Of a stretch of DNA of 64,000 nt, positions 35,286-45,631 are shown piece by piece (position 1 is the first letter of the stretch; the number at the start of each line of letters is the position of its first letter). The notes beneath the pieces are model-generated. The model was given only the letters and a program-made list of their open reading frames with translations, had not been told where the DNA came from and ran no database searches. The stretch comes from Lathyrus oleraceus (Eukaryota; Streptophyta; Magnoliopsida; Fabales; Fabaceae): the NCBI RefSeq assembly GCF_024323335.1, contig NC_066583.1, positions 12,800,665 through 12,864,664 on the forward strand, read 5' to 3'. A program made the translations under genes and the position numbers.

Positions 35286-35861
35286 TCTTGAGGATAGTCT
35301 GAGACAAGTTACTTTTGAGCAGAAAAGCAGTATGTTGAAGACAAAAGGAGGTGTCTTCTAGTGGAGCCAGTGGAAGAAGTTTTAAGCTATCTATGGAAGA
35401 CTATCTCTTGTAATGGGATGATAATGTATATGTCCCAAATTGTGTCTGGGTTCTTGTGGATCAAGCTAATGACTCAGTGATATCTGAAGATTATCAGATG
35501 GTGTTATGGTGTGAAGGAATTCCTAACTCATGTTAGAGCATGGTGTGAAGTAGCTCTCTGTTCTGGTTAGAAGAGAGATTGACACAGAGTATGGATGTAT
35601 TCAGCCAAGAGGGTTGAACAAAGGGTGTGCTCTTGAAGACATGAAGATGCGTCTTATGTTTTCCATTCATCAAGTGGTCTGGGGTCTCTTTGAATCAGGA
35701 AGCTAGTGTAGGTCCAACCTTGGGGTGTTGGATATGTTCATGTGTGATCTCCATGTTTCAAGAGGAGAGTTGGTTGTTCATGACAAGGGGAGTTCTGTCT
35801 TTGCACTGCAAGTAATCATCAAGCTTGTGGTCTATGGGTTCTCAGATAACAAGGTATGTCA
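35286..35861 (+). other. second copia internal copy, right part
   Basis: Collinear with 18566-19138 and ends abruptly near GGTATGTCAC, where SIRE env-like sequence begins. Confidence 0.8.
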
Positions 35862-36911
35862 CTCATCTGGCAGCTGGCTTATGTTGAAGTCTGAGATATC
35901 TACTCCTTCTTTCCTCAGATCATCTAAGTAGTAAAGGATTACCTCTGGAGGATCGATCTTTGAGAACAGATAGAGTCCGTGTGGGATCTTCCTCTAATCT
36001 TTGAGAGATTCCCAGGAGGTGTCCATAGTAGGTTTGAACTGGACTTGATCCAGAATCCCCATGCTCTTCAGAGTTTTGGCGTTTAGAGCTCTTTCAGTGT
36101 CGATCATCACGTCTTCCATGAGTCTGAATGTTATCAGATGGTCCACGAGACGACTCTCAATCAGAACATCAGAGATTAGCCTTCCCAGAGGGTTGTAGTT
36201 TTTGGCCTTCATGTTGTTTCCTGTATCTCGTACAAAATCTCTGAGGTACTTGAAAAGGAGTGCTGGAAGGCAGAGCTTCAGACCCTTTTGGATGCAGTAT
36301 AAGATGCACTTCTGGTCTGTGTTGATGTAATCTGAAGAATTTGAAGTTGGGCGATGATGGATGGTGCCCAGGATGATCTTCAGCCAGACCCGGAGGTTCT
36401 GATGTAGCTCTTTGTTCTTGGAATGGTTGCCTTCAGCGTTCTGCTTGAAGATAGTTGGGTTAATCTCATGGGACATATATTTTGCCCTAGGAATAATGTT
36501 GTACATCCTTCTTCCTCCATCTTTCTCCATGCCCAGAAGAGCAGCAATGGACTTCTCAGTTATCACCATTTTGACTCCCAGAACATAGGAGATGATGCAG
36601 TGATCATCAGCATCAGCGAATCTCCAGAATTCCTTCACTAAATTTGTGTAAACTGGCCCATAAAGACATTTGAAGTAATTTTCCCAACCTTGATTTCTGA
36701 GTTCTTCAGTGAGGTCAATGCCATTTCTGCGCATGTTGTCAAAATCCACCAAGGATTCACATAACACCTCCAGTTTCTCAAACGGTGTTGCCAGATTAAT
36801 GTGAGGCTCACGATCAAGAATGTGAGGCTCTTTGTAGATGGGAGTTGAGACGACACCGATAACTGCTGGGTTTGGGTTGCTTGAGCTTGGAGCTTGTTCG
36901 TTTGAATCCAT
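35862..36911 (-). pseudogene. N-terminal part of the SIRE env-like ORF
   Basis: A minus-strand frame from ATG 36911 (MDSNEQAPSS) runs 305 codons to a TAG at 35994-35996, but the same frame stays open to the junction at 35862 (RKIPHGLYLFSKIDPPEV, then LRKEGVD), so the TAG is a nonsense mutation. An earlier in-frame ATG (MDAQQQSVYNFS) is cut off by a TAA just before 36911. The product is a mostly helical, Leu-rich protein of the type often named putative plant transposon protein. I see no clear signal peptide or transmembrane segment in this part. It continues at 14775 beyond the copia tandem. Confidence 0.7.
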
Positions 36912-37297
36912 TTGTTAAGAGAAGTTGTAGACTGATTGTTGTTGAGCATCCATGGATGTTGTTGAGAGCTGTGTTGAAGTTTGAAGAAACTGCAGAAATG
37001 CCTTGAGAGAGAGAGAGAGCTGAACTTGCAGAGGGTTATGAGTGCGTGAGAGTGAAAAGTGTGCAATGTGTGAATAGAGGTGTTTAAATACCCAAATTAG
37101 GGCGAATGCAAAACGACACACAAAATAGAGTTTAGCACGAAAACCAAGTCAGCACGTTTAGAGGGAAAATGATTATAGCTCGTAAATGATGTCTAATCCC
37201 AACAGTCAGTACACTGCTCGAGGAGATCTCAAGAGACTGTTCCTTGATTACTGCTAGACAGCTGTCTAGAAGTTCCAAGGTCAGACGCAAGGTACTC
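36912..37297 (-). other. SIRE spacer between pol and env-like ORF
   Basis: Non-coding leader of the env-like ORF with a CT-rich run (minus strand) near 37010 and a minus-strand TATTTAAA near 37085. A perfect 16-bp palindrome CTAGACAGCTGTCTAG lies at 37254-37269. Ogre B is inserted after TACTC at 37293-37297. Confidence 0.5.
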
Positions 37298-38330
37298 TGT
37301 AGCACCTCAAATTTGCACCTATCATTGTACATACATTCTCATATTAGGTCATAGCATAACATGGTCCACTGCATAGCATTGCATTGTCCCTTTTGCCCAA
37401 GTGCAAGATCATCAGGAGAATTAGGTCAAACTGATCAGGAGATCAGTCAACCAAGCAAGCAAGCACAATTTCCAAGAAGCCAAGGCCCTAGGGTTGGTCC
37501 AACATGTTCACATGACTTGGGGATCCATTTGAAGTGTTTAGGTCAAAGGTTGGATGCTCAGAGGTCATCAGTCAATGCACAATCAGTCAGAAACCCTAAA
37601 AAGTCAAACTTGGTCAACTGGGTTTGATTTCATGGTTTTGATGGATGGATTTGGTTTGAGAGAGCTTATTCATGTCCAAATATACCTCTTATATCATGGC
37701 AAACATCATCATTGAAGAATTTGAAGCCAAATCAGAAATTTCCAAAAATAGAAACTGGACCTGTAATTTTAACTGCCAAAAATGGAAACTTCTTGATCCC
37801 AAACTTACATCATGATACAAGCTTCAAATGAATTTTTGCCCAACATTAAAGTTGAAGATCTTGTTCTCCCATTTCCAAAACGTCCAAGAACACTCAATTC
37901 CCATGTATGGTTGGCAAGATATGATCAATTCATTTTCAAAAATTTGCGAACTTCAAAAGGCCATATCTCTCAAACCATTTGGCCAAATTGGGTGGGGTTT
38001 TTTCCTACAAGTCATATTTGATCCCCTCTTTCCAAAAATGTCATCATCATGCATCAAAACATCACCATTCAAAATGGCCTTTTTGGACTTGCATTAATTA
38101 ATTTCAAGTGTGGTGCAAAAATGGACTTTTGAAATAACCAATTCTAACACATTTTGCCAATTGAGATAGTTCAGAAATGTTGTTTTGGATTTGTTTAGGC
38201 CCAAATTTCGCAGCCAGCACCATACACCTCACCACTTAAGTGAAAATTGCACAATTAGCAAAAGACCTTCATTATGCAAATTCTGTTTTACCACTTTGAT
38301 TAATGAAGTTTAGCTCCACTAATCACCACA

Positions 38331-38336
38331 TATATA
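38331..38336 (+). promoter_or_regulatory. candidate TATA box of Ogre B
   Basis: TATATA followed by CCTCATACTC; position relative to the other Ogre LTRs is plausible. Confidence 0.4.
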
Positions 38337-41300
38337 CCTCATACTCACTCTGAACATAACCCTAGCGAGCAGCAGCCTCACACTCAGTAAAAGAAAGAAC
38401 TCTTTTCTCTCAAAAAACAGAATTTCTTCATTTTGGATTTTGGCTGAAAACTCAAAGGACTCGAGCTGGCCTTGACTGCTACATCATCTACCAACAATCT
38501 TGAGCTCATTTCAAGCCTTAAACACCTGCTGTAACAGCATCTTCAAGTTCTGTTTCTTCAAGCTTCCAACAATGGCAGATCTTGGTTGCAGCTGGAATTG
38601 AGTTTGCTGAGCTAAACTTCTCCAACCGTTCATCAATACCAACTACAAGCTTCATCTGTTTTGGACCAAATCACTAAAATAACAACTGTTCCTCCATTTC
38701 TTCCAAATCAAGTAAGGTATCGAATCCTATTATTCTCAAAATGTTGCCATGTTTTGTGTAGACCTTGCTTTGCTGAGTATTGTGGACTTTGAATCGTGTT
38801 AAATGATTGAGCCATGTGTGAGAAATCTAGCTTTTAAGTTTTTTGCTCATTATTGTTCTTGCATGATTCGTGTTATTTGGCTCGATTTGATGAAAATGAT
38901 GCTTGGATTCATGATGTGTGTGGTTTGCTGAGTTTAATGGTGTGCTTGATTCCAATTTCTGGGCATAAATTTATTTTTCGATTGTTGAAGATGATGAAGG
39001 TTGCTGTAGAAACCCTAGGTTCATGCTATTTGCCCAGAACGCGTAGGAACTTTCGTTTTGCATGGGAGGGTCCTGTTACATTGCCTGGACCAATTAGATT
39101 GCAGCATTCTCATGTATCATGCGCACCGTTTCACTAAAATATCCAAACAATTACCAAAATGCCACCGGTCCCAATTATTTTAATTAATTCATGTATTTGT
39201 TTCAATAATTATTTCATTTTGATGCATCAATTTACAAAAATCATAACTCATCCATTTGTGATCCAAAATTCATGGGAATTTTTGCATTGTGTTCATCTGG
39301 ATCTCTATTATTTTATCATGATTTTTCCAGAATTTTTGCATGGATAGATTTTAATTAGTGCTAAGGTTTTGTTCATGTGTCCATATTTTATACCCTTTGC
39401 CAAATCCTTTGTGAAATAGTGATGCATTATCCTATGCTCTTGAAACTTTTTGTGCATAAACTAGACCCATTCATGGTGATTTTGGTTTAGAGTTTATGAA
39501 TTTATCATGTCTGGTCTTTGAGTTATGATTTTTTGAAGTAGGGTGTGACAATTTGTGTCACACCATTGATGTGCAACTTGAGGATTTTCATAGCCATGCT
39601 TCTTGACCTCCAAATGGACTGAATTTTTTCATGATTGAGCTTGAGTATGTCTAGTTTACATATGATTTTTTTGTGGATTTGTTTAGGGCATTTTCCAATT
39701 GATTGAGATTTTTGTCCCCTGTTTGGTCTTATGTTGACTTTTTGTGACACTTGTTCCCATTTCATTTGTGAAATCCTCATACTTTATTAGATGGACATGA
39801 AATTTTACATGAGATTACTAGACATCTTAATCTTTACCATGGTTTTAGTCCCATTCATTTATCATATGCCATCTCTGATTTATGAATTTTTCAAGTTGAT
39901 GCATGATTGGTTGACTTCTTTGAGCATGTTCAAAATTGCCTTGCCTTTCTGATTTTCATTGACTGCCTTCCACTTGTCCAAATGAGATGAAATTTGACAT
40001 GCTTACCATGCTGTGGGTTGTGATTGACCATGATTTATTTGGTATTTTTTGGAAATGTTTGAGATTGATTTTGATTCAAGTCTTGCTGTTGACTGCTATG
40101 AGCTTCTAAATGCCATGCTTTGACCTAACTTGTTCATGAAATGATGATAATGATTGATATGAATGTGAAACCAATTGGGTTTGTTTCTTGATTGTTTGAA
40201 CATGATTTTGGACACTTTCCATTTGCTGTTTTGACTTTCTCATTCTCTTTTGACCCTAGGCTAGCCCTAGTGGTCCTGTTACTCACCTTTGAGTTCATTT
40301 TTTCAGGTTGACCAACAATTGTCCAATGAGACCAACATAAATTGGTTTTGTTTGCTTGTTTATCATGACTAACATGTTATGTTTTGTAGGTTGCTTGGCT
40401 TACATGCCTTGAGCCTTGTGCCTTGCACATTCACTTGCTTATGATTGACTGTTGATCTGTTTCCTTTTGCTTTGTTTTGAAGTTGCATACTAATGTCTGC
40501 TTGACTATTTCAGGTGCTTTTAGTTGCTCAGTTCCTTGTGAACTTTTGCTTTGCTTTGCTTGTATAAGCAATTTGCATTGAGGTATATTTCTAATCTTCA
40601 TGTAGTCTGGAAGACCTGGCTTGTTACTTGGCCAGGCAACTGTCTGAAGTCCTCCTTAAGAGGCAATGTTTTTGTTTGTTTACAATTTGTCCCTGTACAT
40701 ATTCAAAGACCTCCTAAGTGAAGAGGCAATTGGCAGAACCCAAGGGATATGCAACCTATCCCCTGCTATTCTGTGTGTCATCTGCTTTGCTCACACCACT
40801 GTGTTGATGCATTGCAGATACAAACCCAAGATCTTGTACAATTGTACAGTTGAGTCAGTATCAAATGTGTAGAAGGGTTCCCACTTTCTGAACCCACACA
40901 TTCTTGTCTTAAGCTCTCCCAGGCCAGGGATAAGAGCTGTGAAGTCTTATCTTCACTCACCTTTCATCTGCTTCACCTTAGCCCCTCAATGGCAAGGTTA
41001 AGAGCTAACACTACCCAGTTCCAGTGGTTTGTTTGTTGAGGTTGATATGACCCCTCGACTAAAACCTAGCCTTGATGTTTGAGCCCCTTGTTGGTGTGTT
41101 TATTTCATGCTGTATGTGCTTGTGTGGTGTGATTGTATCCCCTAGGTTTGCTAGACTCCGCGTAGTCTCATTTGCATGTCAATTAAGGTAGCACGGTTCC
41201 TTCGTATAGGACTTCCTTTCTTGCTTGAGCTTTCCTAAAATACAAACAAACATTATCCCCTCTTAAGGATACGTTAACTCCTTCTACTACAGGTGAGTAA

Positions 41301-41401
41301 GTCTCCAAAGGTCGAGCATCAGGTAGATTGCGCAGTGACGTTGTCCACTTAAAAAACACAAACCAACGGGAATAGTTTAGCCGAACTACGGCAACTCTGA
41401 T

Positions 41402-42357
41402 TCTCATGTCCAGATGAGATACGTAGGCACGAGATGCGATGTCTTGTCGAGTTTGACTAACAACTAACACTAATTCTTTTCTCTCGCCCTCGTTGCGATT
41501 GAGACCTCCCCTTTCTCTTGCCCTAGTTGCAATCGAGACCCTTGCTTCCTGTGCAAGTTAGGTTAGGTGTGGCTTGCTTCCTGTGCAAGTCATGTTTAGG
41601 ATAGGCTTGCTTCCTGTGCAAGTTAGCTAGAAACCTTAACTTAGGGATGACTTTGCATGACAACATCTAGGCTCGAGTCGTAGTCTCCCTAGTGTTGTGT
41701 CTCCCTCTGTTATCTGGTTAGGCTAGTCCTTTTTCCCTGCGTAGGGGAACTACGTCGCCCTGATCCTCATACCAGATGAGGTACGTAGGCAGGAGATGAG
41801 CTGATCTCTCCGGGCGCCCTTTTTCTTTTTCAACCCTTTTGTCTTCAACCCCTCTGTGTGTGTTGTTGTGTGCTTGGAAGCTGATGTAAGTCCATCGAGT
41901 GGCATTCGGGTTCCAGTGTGGGTTTGTTGGTTCGGATGCTGATGTAAGTCCAGTGATTGGCATTCAGGCTCCACGTTTGCCCTTGCCTGTGTTTGTTTGT
42001 GTGCGTGTCAGCCGAGCTACGAATGCTCTGATTCTCCTTCGTCCAAGGAGATACGTATGCATAGGATGCGACATCCTAGTGAGCATGTGTCGTTTCCCCA
42101 GTCCGAACTACTTCGACTCTGATGTCTATGCCTGATAGACTAAGTAGGCCCAGGAAACGATATCCTGCCGAGTTCAGTCTTGTCTGTTTTCTTGTGTCTC
42201 TTTCAGCCAGTGTGGGTGTGTGTGAGCAGCGTTTTTAGCAACCATTTTCCTTCCTATTGTGCGTGGATCCCGTCGAGTACGACGGATGCGTAGGGGTGCT
42301 AATACCTTCCCTTCGCATAACCGACTCCCGATCCCATTCTCTTTGGTCGCGAGACCA
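41402..42357 (+). repeat. Ogre B leader hairpin modules (four) plus two single hairpins
   Basis: Module 1: TCTCAT-GTCCAG-ATGAGA (41402-41419), AGATG-CGA-TGTCT with G-T pairs (41432-41444). Module 2: CCTCAT-ACCAG-ATGAGG (41765-41781), GAGAT/ATCTC (41793-41808). Module 3: TCTCCTT-CGTCC-AAGGAGA (42033-42051), TAGGATG-CGA-CATCCTA (42062-42078). Module 4: GTCTAT-GCCTG-ATAGAC (42124-42140), CAGGAAA-CGA-TATCCTG (42151-42167), perfectly paired in the 3' LTR. Singles: CCGTCG-AGTA-CGACGG (42270-42285) and TGGTC-GCGA-GACCA (42344-42357). Confidence 0.8.
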
Positions 42358-42471
42358 TGTTCTTTCCAGGTTTACTCTGAGCGTTTCCTTTCCCTCTTTT
42401 GGGATAAATAACGCACGGTGGCGGCTCTGTTGTTCTTGTTTTCCCGCCGGTTTTTCGCGTGATGCGACAGC

Positions 42472-42489
42472 TGGCGACTCTGCTGGGGA
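42472..42489 (+). other. Ogre B primer-binding site
   Basis: TGGCGACTCTGCTGGGGA, identical to that of Ogre A. Confidence 0.85.
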
Positions 42490-43569
42490 CAAAGAGAAGT
42501 TGACCTGTGCTGGTCCGTCTTCCCTAAGCGAGTCTCTCCTAGCGCTCTCTAGGTTAGGGTTTTGGTTGCTATCTGCTGTTACTTATTGCATTCCTGTTAT
42601 TTATTTGTTTGCATTTATTATTTACATTTATGTTTGCATGCATCATACTGTCATTGAGCCGTCTCCTGTGCAGGTGGTTCCTCTGTTTTGGGGTGGGTGT
42701 TCTGAGTGAGGCCCAATACCCAGGCCTGAGTATACACCTAGGATTAGCGTGGTCTCATGTTTCTTCACATGTTGTACGACATGATGCGGAGACATGTCAC
42801 CACAGCCGGACGAGGTTCATTTGAGAGAGTCCTGCCGGGTGGAGTTATTCCGCTTAGGTCAGATTATCTCTTTTGGGCTATTGACTTCGGTGACCGTTCT
42901 TTCCCGGATCTGTGGTTCAGATAATCTTAAGAGAGCTACAACGGCACACCCGAAAGGGAAAACCCGTTGAGCATCTTTGCCCGATTGTCGAGACCATTGT
43001 CCGCCTTAGGATGACCGTGCTAGAATTCACCTGTGAGGGGAGGGTTTGATTCTTGCAAGTACAGTTTCTGACAGTGATGCTGTGTTGATGATCTTGAGTC
43101 GGATTTATGGATCGTTATTTCTGGACGCCGGAGGTTTGATCCTGGTATTGATCAGAGGGTTCCGTTTATTTCGGATCCCTGGGCTGAATTTGAGGGTACC
43201 CGCTCAGATGGTGACTCAGTTCTCCAGACTTGGGTTCAGATGCCAGCTCCTCAGAGGACTTTGGGGTTTCAGATGGTTCCTCAGATGCCAGTGCCTGCCA
43301 GTCTTGGCTCCATCATTTGCATCATAGCATGTTTATTTTCCAAAAAAATAGTAATGCATGAAAAAAAGAAAAAAAGTTAACTCGCATACGCATATCCTTT
43401 ATCAGGATCATTCATGACAAAATAATACCCATATCATGCATATCATGCACATAGCATCCTTGCATTACAGACATGTTTGGAGAGACTTCTCACTTCGGTT
43501 CTTGACTGAGAGAGGATTGCTGACCGCCGACCGCATCGTTACTCAACCAGACTCAATCATCAGAAGATT
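42490..43569 (+). other. Ogre B leader, 5' ORF missing
   Basis: About 1.1 kb without a convincing frame. Inverted pair AGATTATCT / AGATAATCT (near 42864 and 42919). Confidence 0.5.
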
Positions 43570-44340
43570 ATGGATCAGGTTCAGACTGAGTTGGCTGAGA
43601 TGAGGGCGAACATGGCCCAGTTCATGACAATGATGCAAGGAGTTGTTCAGGGGCAAGAGGAGTTGCGTGCCTTAGCCCAGAGACTGGAAGCCGTGATTCC
43701 ACCAGTCCACCGTGCTTCACCAGTGGGTGTACCCGTTCATGAGAATGCTGATGTCACTATTCTCGTCAATGATTATGCCGTGGGTGATGAATTGAAGGGG
43801 ATCAGAATCAGTGAACAGCCTCTTGCTGTAGAGACTGTTAATGTTAGAGCAACCCGCGCTCCGGTTCGCCATCCAGGCTCTTCAAGTTCTTCCGGTTCTA
43901 AGAAGACATACTCTGGGGCACCCAAAAGGGGAGAGAGTGAAACAAATGCTGTGCACCGTCGAAGGAGTGCAAAAAGAGGACAGAATCGTCAGGTTGCTGC
44001 TGTGACTATTCCAGCTACTCAACCCCAACAGCAGAGAAGGCCAACTCAGCAATATCAACATCAGCAACATCGTCCTCAACAGCAGGCTTACCAGCCTCCC
44101 AATGATAATCAAGCTAGTACGAGTAATGAGAGGAAGAAGATCATTTTTGATCCGATCCCTATGTCATACACAGAGCTGTATCCCTCATTGATAGAGCGGA
44201 ACTTGATTACTCCCAGAGACCCGCCGGCTATACCCGTCAACCCTCGATGGTGGTATAGGCCTGAGCAGCATTGTGTGTATCATTCGGGTGCTCCTGGTCA
44301 TGATGTGGATAGTTGTTTCCAGCTGAAGATGAAGGTTTAA
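43570..44340 (+). CDS. shortened Ogre B gag, 256 aa
   Basis: Starts MDQVQTELAEMRANM, a coiled-coil-like N-terminus typical of Ogre gag. It passes through a Ser/Gly linker and a Gln-rich region (about residues 150-185) and ends with the zinc knuckle-like CVYHSGAPGHDVDSC. The central capsid region seems deleted, with the ends joined in frame. The frame stops with TAA directly after KMKV and continues DLVRSGILNFEDLGP, the same place where Ogre A has TAG. It might still bind RNA but is unlikely to build a normal particle alone. Confidence 0.7.
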   Translation: MDQVQTELAEMRANMAQFMTMMQGVVQGQEELRALAQRLEAVIPPVHRASPVGVPVHENADVTILVNDYAVGDELKGIRISEQPLAVETVNVRATRAPVRHPGSSSSSGSKKTYSGAPKRGESETNAVHRRRSAKRGQNRQVAAVTIPATQPQQQRRPTQQYQHQQHRPQQQAYQPPNDNQASTSNERKKIIFDPIPMSYTELYPSLIERNLITPRDPPAIPVNPRWWYRPEQHCVYHSGAPGHDVDSCFQLKMKV

Positions 44341-44828
44341 GACCTCGTGAGGTCAGGTATTCTGAACTTTGAAGATTTGGGTCCCCGTGACAATCAAGCC
44401 TGAAGATAACAAGTCCTGGGCTGGCGCCGACTTTTTCTTCAGAAGGGTTGTTCAGAAAACAGAAGCTGCTGGTGCAAAGGATTCTGACAGTTGTCATCCC
44501 TGGAGGGATCTATCACAATTGGGTCACTGTGGGCTTTCCTACAGTTGTTCATAAGTCAGAGAAATAATCACTTTGTTTAAAAACCCTTCTCCCATGCCAA
44601 AAGGAGAAGTGATGACATTGTTGGCAACATTTTGTGCAATGATATTTTCATTCAAATAAATTCATGTTAAACATTTGTTTTTCCATTTGTTTTCCCTTTT
44701 CGCTTTTTGCATGAAATTGGTGATCACAAAAAACCTTTAAAAACAAGAATAAAAGCAATCTTTTCATCTGCATAACGATTGTCTTGTTTGATTTTCAAAG
44801 TGCTTTTTATACTCAAAATCTTTATGCA
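44341..44828 (+). other. rearranged segment between gag and pol remnants
   Basis: Continues the gag frame for about 20 codons, then stops. No protease motif is seen. TTTATGCAG ending at 44829 resembles the Ogre intron acceptor; the donor is not clear. Confidence 0.45.
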
Positions 44829-44829
44829 G

Positions 44830-45165
44830 GTTGTTTCTCAAACCCATTGAACATAATGATCGGACGTCATCTCCCAATTTTGAATTCCCTGTATTCGAAG
44901 CGGAAGAAGATGATGTTGAAGGGATTCCTGATGAGATTTCCCGACTTCTTGAGCAAGAAAAGAAGATCACTCAGCTGCATCTCGAGAATCAGCAGAACAG
45001 CCAACTGGGGCATCAAAAAAAAAAGAAAGAAAAAAAAACAATAAAAAAAAGAAAAAGAAAAAGAAAGAGGAGGGTGCAAAATCAAAAGAAACTCAAATCA
45101 AAAGAAAGAAACAGAAAGAAAGAAACAAAAGGAAAAATAGCACCCTCAAAGTCCCAAGTTGGCTG
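44830..45165 (+). pseudogene. Ogre B pol N-terminal stub with a Lys-rich tail
   Basis: Encodes the region just before RT (FEFPVFEAEEDDVEG, DEISRLLEQEKKITQ), matching Ogre A in order. At about 45012 it runs into an almost pure A/G stretch to about 45140 that codes for Lys/Arg-rich sequence. RT, RNase H and the integrase core are absent. Confidence 0.7.
45012..45140 (+). repeat. A/G-rich low-complexity patch at the pol deletion junction
   Basis: Runs of A with G interruptions, almost no pyrimidines, exactly between the pol stub and the integrase end. Confidence 0.8.
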
Positions 45166-45454
45166 ATGCTGAATTCGATCGAAAAGAAGAGATCAACTGC
45201 CATGTGTCATGGTCAGTCATATCAGCAGAGAGTGAAAAAGCAGGTCAAGCCTCGTGTGTTCCGAGAAGGTGACCTTGTGCTCAAGAAAGTCTTGTCTTTC
45301 GTGCTCGATTCCAGGGGCAAGTGGACTCCAAGCTATGAAGGTCCATATGTGGTCAAGAAAGCCTTTTCAGGCGGTGCTTTGACACTTACAACAATGAATG
45401 GAGAAGTTCACTCGTCCTGTGAATTCTGATGCAGTCAAGAAATACTTCGCCTAA
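45166..45454 (+). pseudogene. Ogre B integrase C-terminal remnant
   Basis: Homologous to the last about 95 residues of the Ogre A integrase (AMCHGQSYQQRV, VFREGDLVLKK, GKWTPSYEGPYVV, GGALTLTTMNGE). A 1-nt frameshift near 45410 precedes the conserved end (RPVNSDAVKKYFA, stop TAA at 45452-45454). Confidence 0.8.
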
Positions 45455-45474
45455 GAAAAAAAAGCAAAAGCTCG

Positions 45475-45631
45475 CTAAGTCGAACACCCCAAGGGGCGAC
45501 TTAGGCAAAAAGGAGCGTCTCGGTGGATTGAAAACCCGAAAGGGCGATCCAGGCAAAAGTTAGAGACATTAGAAAAAAAAAAAAGAATTTGCATCCCGCT
45601 AGATTGATCACCTCACACTGGGGCAATCTAG
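45475..45631 (+). repeat. three post-pol hairpins with covarying stems
   Basis: CTAAGTCG/CGACTTAG (45475-45504), TGGATT/GATCCA with a T-G pair (45524-45551), CTAGATTG/CAATCTAG (45599-45631). Each is followed by GGCAAAA, as in Ogre A. Confidence 0.8.

Larger units (their letters stand above)
14776..35861 (+). mobile_element. non-autonomous Ty1-copia-like element, tandem LTR-internal-LTR-internal, with Ogre A nested in it
   Basis: The sequence 14776-19138 is repeated with a 5,698-bp offset from 20474 on. The order is LTR (14776-16110), internal (16111-20473, ending in a polypurine tract), LTR (20474-21808), then internal copy two (21809-24260, resuming at 35286 after Ogre A and ending near 35861). 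The second internal copy lacks its last about 1.3 kb and a third LTR is missing. No gag, protease, integrase or RT motif is visible. No target duplication is recognisable, consistent with a deletion that removed the right end. Confidence 0.8.
37298..42469 (+). mobile_element. 5' LTR of Ogre B
   Basis: 5,172 bp with TATATA at 38331-38336. The last 1.1 kb holds four two-hairpin modules and two single hairpins. Short conserved-looking frames inside occur in both LTRs and are not genes. Confidence 0.92.

Noticed and set aside
37361..42824. Short frames in the Ogre B LTR, duplicated at 49671-54845
   Set aside because: They are identical because they lie in the two LTRs, and they do not code for any known domain.
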